A DNA stretch of 64,000 nt from Isoetes taiwanensis. Lineage: Eukaryota > Streptophyta > Lycopodiopsida > Isoetales > Isoetaceae. The stretch lies in contig JAJEKV010000107.1 of the NCBI GenBank assembly GCA_021234155.1, positions 2,846,883 to 2,910,882 of the forward strand, in the 5' to 3' direction. The translations under genes and the position numbers were made by a program. Below the pieces are notes generated by a model. It made no database searches, had not been told where the DNA came from, and saw only the letters and a list, made by a program, of their open reading frames with translations. Each line of letters starts with the position of its first letter. Position 1 is the stretch's first letter. Below, piece by piece: positions 57,783-64,000 of the stretch.

Positions 57783-57977
57783 CTTGTCTCTTCCGCTCAT
57801 AAGTTTGTATGTGATTGTGGTAACATGCCCGTTCGTCAAATTAAGTAGCATAATACTAGATGTTTATAGGCTTCTCTCTTTTGCTCATAAGGTTGTATGT
57901 GATTGTGGATAAAATGTTTTAGAAGTAAAGTAACATGCGTGTTCGTCAAATTAAGTAGCATACTAGATGTTTATGGG
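57783..57977. repeat. Tandem duplication, about 90-105 bp
   Basis: Copy 1 (57,783-57,870) and copy 2 (57,871-57,977) share GCTCATAAG, TTGTATGTGATTGTGG, GTTCGTCAAATTAAGTAGCA and ACTAGATGTTTAT. Copy 2 has an 18-base insertion. Confidence 0.85.
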
Positions 57978-58560
57978 CATCCGTTGTTGTCCTTAGTCGT
58001 GGCCTACTTTATAAAGTGTATTGGGTCTACAAGTCCGGGAGCTTTATTCGAAGTTTCGGTTGGCTGCCTTTCGCTTAAGGCCTCCTTTCCGACTTCGCTC
58101 CTAATCGCATTTCTTAGGCATTCTTAATTTTCTCTTATAATTTCCGTTTAAGCCGATGTAAGAGCTATCCATCTCTTATGCTTTCGGAGTTGCTTTAAGA
58201 ACACGTCATGTGTTATATGTTTTTAAGTGGCAGTTTTAATCACAGTTTCAAGCGCACATGCTACTTGCGATTTTGAAACAGGGTGCAGTTTTACGCACAG
58301 ACATGCTACTTGCAATGTTGAAACAGAGGTTATGTACTTAGGTCTATTTTGTATCTCAGATTTGTGAGTACGGTTTTATGGGTTCAAATCCCACTTTTGG
58401 AATGTCTATATATGCGTAAAAGCCTTTATCAGATCTTTCCGCCTTCTGGGTGCAAATGTATGTCAAAACCTGCTACTTAACGAGATGCGTGATGCATGGC
58501 GATTAAACGAATTGTTTTGTAATTGATGTTCCCGTTGTTTTTTGCATAGAAAATTAAAGA

Positions 58561-58637
58561 AGAATCTAACTTTTTAGTTGGACTCTGTTCATTTTTTCTA
58601 CTTGCAAAGAGAATCTAACTTTCTAGTTGGACTCTGT
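58561..58637. repeat. 28-bp direct repeat, two copies
   Basis: AGAATCTAACTTTTTAGTTG then GACTCTGT (58,561-58,588) recurs with one change at 58,610-58,637. Confidence 0.9.
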
Positions 58638-58759
58638 GCTTGCGGCCAGATGCCTCCCAGTCAGGAAGCTTCATGTCCAGAGTTCGTCAACGCTCAGAGA
58701 GCATATCTGAAATGATGGAATGCCCTGAATTTTGTGAAGAGTGTACTAATTATACTTGA
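58614..58759 (+). pseudogene. Exon-like fragment, unrecognised
   Basis: An open frame ending at TGA (58,757-58,759) reads LRPDASQSGSFMSRVRQRSE then SISEMMECPEFCEECTNYT. The Ser/Arg-rich part looks like conserved plant protein sequence, and a GGCCAG acceptor-like site lies at its head. I cannot name the gene, and no flanking exons were found. Confidence 0.3.
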
Positions 58760-59540
58760 TGTTCCAAATCAGCCAAAGATGGACACCAAGATCATACTAG
58801 CATCTGCTATGTTGATTACAGGGGGTGTTATAGCAGTATTGCCAGTCTCCTTACTCTAAATAAAAAAGGCTCAGATCTGAACCATCTACTGATCCCCTTA
58901 AAAGTCCCAGTAACCATGTCGGACACCACCAGTATCACAGTTGCAGATCTAATGTCTGCCACAGATAGCTTCTTAGAACACATCATATCATCTAGCTGCA
59001 CAGGATCAGTCTTCACATCCATTTTTAGTGACAAGTCCATGTTAGATATGAAAATTGCTTCTGAAGATAATGAGGGCAGCTGAAGCTTCAATCAGAGCAA
59101 ATTTGGGATCCAAAGATATATAGGCCTCGAAATATTGTTACTTTAACTGGCTACTGTTTCTCAGGAAATTACAGGTATCTCATATATGAACCTATGGCAA
59201 AGGAACTCTGAAAAGTAGGCTTTTACAGAAAGGGGCAAAGCTCAAGTAGAAAACCAGCCCATTTTGCATGTAGATAGGCATAAAGTGCATGGTAACATTT
59301 GTTCTGCAAATATTGTTTTGGATGATTTGGAGGCCAGAACTAGGCAATGTGGGGTTGCTTGTCATGTAAATCCTGTAGGCTACCCGATGTCGACTATGCA
59401 AGAGAGAAGGATGAATCTCTCCCACATCGGATATTGCTTTCTTTTCAATGGCGATTATCACTTAAAAGTTCTAAAAGCAATCATTCATTGCTCAATCTAC
59501 CATGGAAGTTTACATAGCTGCATGTGACGTTGCTAAAGAA
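58760..59540. other. Stretch without a recognised gene
   Basis: Minus frames at 59,091-58,828 and 59,461-59,192, and a plus frame at 59,264-59,527, overlap and lack domains. Confidence 0.3.
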
Positions 59541-59543
59541 GCT

Positions 59544-59727
59544 GTTTGTGCTAGGTAACCGGCCGGAATGAGGGGTTTCTGGTCGGTAAACCGGCGTTTG
59601 TGCAGGTAACCGCCGGAATGAGGGGTTTCCGGGGTCGGTAAACCGGCGCCGCGAGTGGCGTTTCACCGCTGAAGGCGCCAGCACGGCTTACCGACCGAAC
59701 ACTCCCTCATTCCAGCCGGCTACCTCA
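59544..59727. repeat. GC-rich tandem plus inverted repeat
   Basis: A 52-bp unit (GTTTGTGCTAGGTAACCGGC, GGAATGAGGGGTTTC, GGTCGGTAAACCGGCG) occurs twice in tandem (59,544-59,595 and 59,596-59,647). It occurs again in diverged inverted form at 59,676-59,727 (GGCTTACCGACCGAACACTC, CTCATTCCAGCCGGCTACC). The whole can fold into a long hairpin and stands out in GC content from its flanks. Confidence 0.85.
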
Positions 59728-59975
59728 CGTAAGCCGTCATTTGGGGGAAATTCCGTTCTTGGATTTTTGCACTCTGGGGACCTCCAATATCCACGGCTAT
59801 GGCCTAATACTACGAAGACAGAAGATTTTATTGAAGAACAATGCAAGCGAACCAAAGCAATGCAAGCAATGTAAGCTCGAGCATCCCCTGATTCTTGACC
59901 CTTGCTAGAAGCCGAAGCTTGAGCATCTTGCCATTTTCCTGAACCATCTTCTTCTGACCTGATCTGATCTGCCAT
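59688..59975 (-). other. 95-codon ORF, unrecognised
   Basis: The frame begins at a good ATG with MADQIRSEEDGSGKWQDAQA and has a polar, Ser/Gly-rich start like a retrotransposon gag or a small regulatory protein. Its C-terminal part runs into the GC-rich inverted repeat, so the end is probably not original. Neighbouring minus frame 60,220-60,038 (MAISIAPDQLDHLPLTGLKN) may belong to the same broken unit. Confidence 0.25.
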
Positions 59976-60439
59976 AATGATCTTCTTTTTTAACCCAATG
60001 AGAAAAAGAAGTTTCGGTTTCCTCTTTTATATGTTGTTTAAGCTCGAAATTTTGTAATTCCCCAACCCCGTATGAATAAAACCTCGAGGGACCTGTTCTT
60101 CTTTAGAAAATGAGGATTCTTATCGTACTTTGCCAAATCTTTTAAGCTCAAGATCCCCTGATTCTTCAACCCCGTGAGAGGCAAATGATCCAATTGGTCC
60201 GGGGCTATGGAAATCGCCATCTAATCATCTCCTATGCTCCATAATCTTGCAGCAGAAAATAACCTATAATTTTGGCATATTGTCCGATCCAAGGCTTGTA
60301 ATGTCGCAAATACAAGATGTGTAGCCTCTAAGGCATCCATCGCTATAGCGGATATAGGTTCCTCGCTTTAAAAACCATGAAAATCGTGGCTTCATGATCT
60401 CGAGCAGGGGGCTCTGGCGGGCCGCTCAATGGGATGCTC

Positions 60440-60600
60440 GCTGCTCTTTCTCAAGTCATGAATGGGAAGCCGCCACTTTCGAATGGGAAGCTCTACCCTC
60501 CGCTCATACAAACGCTATGCTCTGTGGGCTATGGCGAATGAATGGCTATGATGGCTCGAATGAATGGCTATGGCGGTAGCTCGAATGAATGGCTATGGCG
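60440..60600. repeat. Short irregular repeats (GAATGGCTATG)
   Basis: GAATGAATGGCTATG recurs three times between 60,534 and 60,600, with CTCGAATGAATGGCTATGGC twice. Confidence 0.8.
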
Positions 60601-61485
60601 GCGCTGTAAGCGGCACCACCAGGCACCCATAAACTAAAATTATCTAAAGTAAACGAATAGGGAATATTCCAGGAATTTCCCCCAAATGGTGGTTTACAGC
60701 TACACAAAATTCTAGATAATCTCCACCCTTCAAAGTTCCAACTCAAGACAGGGCAAGTCTTTGCATTCTGCCACGGGTCTCGGCTCAAGCAGAAGATTCA
60801 GATAAAGTGAGCTCCAGTTCTTTGTAGTCTACCAAGCAGGAGTATTGAAATGGGGCATCCTCCAATGAGACTGGTAATGCACCCCCTCGGTGCCTTGATC
60901 TCAAGCTTGAATCTTAGACTTGATTTATTGAAGTTTCTGTTTCAGTATGTTCCCTTTTTGCATATAACGATCTTTAAATTCCATCATTGTATCACATTTT
61001 AGTTGATAATTCAAAGCTTCCTTCACGTTCTTCATTGTCTTCCCCGACCTTTGCAACATCCATGTATCTATTTGTGGCAACTCATGTCAGATATGTTCTA
61101 AAGCATCTACATTCTATATTCGTAATTTAGTGATGCGTAGATTGGAGACAAGGTGCTTAATTAAGTTTCTAGCCTTGTAAGATTTTCACCATTTCCAAGG
61201 AGGCTATCTTGATTTTCTTAGATGAGTGATTTATCTTGTTTCAATCACAAGTTACCTAAATTTGCCCTCAAATGAAAAAATTAACCGGATTTAAGAATTA
61301 CACTTAATTTTAAACCTTATAATTTCAATATGTAGCAGAGAATATTTAAAGCAAATACTAACATGATAATATTGCTTTAAATTCATAATAAAACTTCTTA
61401 TATCAAAATCAAAGAGAAATAAAGTTCATAGATACCCAAAAAAAAAACCAACAACGCACTACTTCAAGTACAAAATAAATCACAC
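60601..61485. other. AT-rich stretch, nothing recognised
   Basis: No gene, RNA or element terminus was recognised. A TTTGGGGGAAATTCC string near 60,672 also occurs inverted/related at 59,741, hinting at shared repeat origin. Confidence 0.35.
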
Positions 61486-61486
61486 A

Positions 61487-61820
61487 TGCTTGCTTGGCTC
61501 ACCATTGTAAATTTGGCATTTGGCCTTGCCCTTCCAACAAGGCTTCCTATGAAATCAAAAATCCTAGCCATTGAAGGACCCTTAAACTATATTGAAGTGC
61601 ATACATTCAAGCTCTCAATTTCCATTTGTGCACGCCATTTGGTTTTAATGGATGTTCTCCTGCTGAAAACACTCTCACAAATAGCGTTGCTTGCACATTG
61701 GACTAGTGCAATTTGAAGCAATGTAGAAATATTCTCGAATCTATTCTCATTCACAGAATTAGAAGCTACTAGGGGTGGTGCACGCGTTGCCGGAACTAAG
61801 TACGGAGTTCCATGTGGCAA
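61487..61820 (-). pseudogene. hAT transposase C-terminal (dimerisation) remnant
   Basis: The minus strand reads CASNAICESVFSRRTSIKTK then WRAQMEIESLNVCTSI. This follows the hAT C-terminal pattern of Cys-Glu, an FS/WS-x-F pair, I(H/K)TKxRN and a later Leu-Asn. A downstream minus-frame GPSMARIFDFIGSL continues past a stop codon. hAT transposases cut and paste DNA with 8-bp duplications. The BED finger and RNase H-like catalytic region are not visible, so this is a fossil fragment. Confidence 0.55.
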
Positions 61821-61849
61821 CTATGAAGTTCTAGACACAGCCTATAATA

Positions 61850-63840
61850 CCTAGCTATATTTGAAATGGAAGAAGAGAGAAATAGCGAGAAGGGAGTAAA
61901 TTGCATGGCATTGCCGGTTTTGGAAACTAATGTTGTGTTGGGCATGTAGATGTTGTGCTGGTTTGGGGAGGGGGATCGGGTTCCCTAGAGGTCTATGATA
62001 TGTTTTACATTTACGGTTGCAATATGAATTGAATGATACATAAAGCCAATGCAAAGGTGGTAGGCCAGCTAATGAAATGTCGTGGTTGTTGACATGTTCA
62101 ACCCCCTCATGAGATGTCAAATAATGTCATCATGTAGGAGTTTTAGAAAAGTGAAATTAATGAAGTATGACATCATGAAGTAGGTGATTGCAAGTCTCAA
62201 TATGTGGTGTGAATTGCTTCCTCAGAAATTTAAAAATATATAATGCTATAGTAATATTTTAAGGACTTCAAAAAATAATTTCCGTGGCATTAAAGTACCA
62301 TGTAGTGTAAGGATCTGATTTCCATAGTATTGGAATACCATTTAGAGTGATATCAGTGTAAGGAAGCTCTCTTAAGCAAATTGGCATGAAAGTTGGATCA
62401 ATAAAGGGTTATTGTAGTATTCAAATATCATGTAGAATTGGGTGATATCAGTATAAAGCTCTCATAAGCAAACTGACGTGAAAGGTGGATCGATAAATCG
62501 ACAACAATAATTGAAGAAAGTGTAAATTCTCTTCATTTTTTCATATGAAGATAGATCAAATATGTCATGTTCAAGATAGGCCTTTTAAATTGCATATAGT
62601 GCGTATCATTCAATATTTTTAGTAACTGCTATAGTTTTAAGGGTCCCCTTCAACAGCCATTAAACTGTCAATCCTTGTAAAAGAACATTGAATTCCAACT
62701 TTCAAAAGCATCCCATATAATATGTTTTATATTTTTCATCAACTCTCTTGACAATAGATGTTGGCAAATAGTGTAGCATTTGATATGTAACCTTGCAGCA
62801 TTAAACAATTTTCACAAAGTTATGTGTCAATCGAAGATAGGATAGATGCAATGTATCGTTGCATTTACATAATTAAACAATTTCTTGCATTGCTAATGTG
62901 CAAAGAAAAAGCTCAAAACGGTACAAACTTGGGGAAACATGGTCTATGAAGCAAAATAATCAAGACATTTGAGTGTACTGCCATGATCAAATTGGGAATT
63001 GAACTTTCTATACTTATAGTCAAATGACTCAAATGCAAGCTCTCTGCCATAATTAGAGGGTTAGACAAAGATTCAAAGAGATAAAATAACAGATATATTA
63101 GAATCCCTCTTTTGTAATCAAGCCTTGCTTTGTGATGGATTAGAAGCATAGGCTAAAGGATTGCCACCATGGTGAAGTTTAATATTAAAGCTCTGAATCC
63201 AAAGACATATGAACTGAACATGTAAGAATGAAAATAAAAAGATAAACAACACTCAAGAAGGATTGAAACCCTATGAAGAGAGAAGAGATAGAAAGATAGG
63301 ATGCACACTGAGAATATATTCTAAGGAAGCAACCTCATATCTGACTGTTTGAAATACTTGAGCATGAAGACTGTTCTCTATCAGGCCTGAAAGATTCTTG
63401 TGGCAGCTCACTTTTTATCCTCAAATTGTAAGGAAAAATCATAGCTTTTGATGGTGAAACTATATTGTGTGCTTTTAAATGTTGCTTTTACATCATCTCG
63501 GAAGTCCAACAAAGCACAATACAACATGGCATATGGATCACATGTAGAATGGCTCACATATTAGAAGTTGCTCCAGAACTTTGATGGCTTCCTAACATGT
63601 TGCTTCTATGCCTGATGTACCTAACAGATGCAATAGAGCTAGTCTGAAATGTCTTAGCTGGATATCTTTCCCATAAAGAAACCAAATATGTGGTTGAGCT
63701 GTTAAGAAACAACTATCATAAAGTTTGATAGAAATCAATCAGATGTACTTGAATGCTCAGAGGTCTATGATCTTAAGTGATCCTGGCATGGATGCCAAGA
63801 TAGTTGAATAAAGTTTGACCCCCATTCCATTTCATGCGAT
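61850..63840. other. AT-rich stretch, no gene recognised
   Basis: A degenerate duplication (GAGTGATATCAGTGTAAGG and GGGTGATATCAGTATAAAG, with AAGCAAA and TGGATC(A/G)ATAAA; 62,340-62,500) is visible. Frames here are short and featureless. Confidence 0.35.
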
Positions 63841-63847
63841 GACCATT

Positions 63848-64000
63848 TCAATCGGAATGAAAGAAAATATGGAAATAAATAGGAGCAGCCCCTTTCAATG
63901 GGTCTTTGAATGCCTTTGATTCTTTCTCAGGTCCAGCCATATCTCTAGCAATGAAATCAAGGATTGGCCTTTTTTCTTCAAATAACATGCCAAAATAGTG
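63848..64000 (-). CDS. Exon-like frame cut by the right window edge, unrecognised
   Basis: The minus strand is open from the window edge with HYFGMLFEEKRPILDFIARD then MAGPEKESKAFKDPLKGAAP and IYFHIF, to a TGA at 63,850-63,848. The sequence is balanced in composition and very protein-like, in contrast to the AT-rich region to its left. It may be the last or an internal exon of a gene lying to the right. I do not recognise the family. Confidence 0.35.
   Translation of the reverse strand, partial: HYFGMLFEEKRPILDFIARDMAGPEKESKAFKDPLKGAAPIYFHIFFHSD

Noticed and set aside
58379-58400. tRNA gene suggested by GGTTCAAATCCC
   Set aside because: No box A, acceptor stem or cloverleaf can be drawn around it. 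The same holds for 41,037-41,048.

Overview
This is nuclear genomic DNA from a seed plant, most likely an angiosperm. It has GT-AG introns of 63 to 139 bp, plant-type host gene fragments (plastid pyruvate kinase, sucrose-phosphatase, ketol-acid reductoisomerase), an AT-rich background and dense transposon debris. I found no intact, confidently functional protein-coding gene, rRNA or tRNA. Most open frames in the window are shadows of repeats.

Layout. (1) 0-3.6 kb is a mosaic of broken pieces of at least four unrelated host genes, in both orientations and with introns retained: a SWIM zinc-finger protein, plastid pyruvate kinase, sucrose-phosphatase, ketol-acid reductoisomerase and two unrecognised exon-like pieces. 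This looks like gene-fragment capture by a transposon or a rearrangement. (2) 3.6-8.3 kb holds a 141-bp tandem duplication with a hairpin, a foldback MITE split by a poly(A)-tailed retroposon, and small duplications. (3) 8.3-11.6 kb is a GC-rich, 5'-truncated, frame-broken RTE-like LINE on the minus strand. (4) 11.6-18.8 kb is AT-rich repeat debris with little recognisable content. (5) 18.8-20.35 kb is a G-box/TATA promoter-like segment followed by a frameshift-interrupted multi-pass membrane protein gene of unknown family. (6) 20.4-26.1 kb is repeats and short unrecognised ORFs. (7) 26.1-32.1 kb is a second, longer LINE of the same family on the minus strand, with ORF1-like, endonuclease and reverse transcriptase parts. 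A 980-bp Harbinger-type element with a TAA target duplication sits inside it. (8) 32.2-43.4 kb is repeat-rich, with a LINE 3' end on the plus strand, an 85-unit CT microsatellite and a repeat family shared with 13 kb.

(9) 43,426-52,485 is a complete 9,060-bp CACTA (EnSpm) type element. It has CACAACAAG termini, a 3-bp TAG target duplication and CG-rich subterminal repeats. I see no transposase; most of its interior is a tandem array of a 1.11-kb unit with five full copies. (10) 52.7-53.15 kb is a near-perfect 468-bp foldback of the same family as the one at 4.3 kb. (11) 53.7-64 kb holds LTR-like sequence, local duplications, a GC-rich inverted/tandem structure, a hAT transposase remnant and an exon-like frame at the right edge.

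The elements do not form a pathway. The window is a record of successive transposition, with nested insertions whose order can be read: Harbinger inside LINE, and poly(A) retroposon inside foldback. Inter-copy differences in the CACTA array, and many frame breaks in GC-rich parts, are small indels clustered at CG-rich sites. Residual sequencing error should therefore be excluded before all of these breaks are treated as biological.
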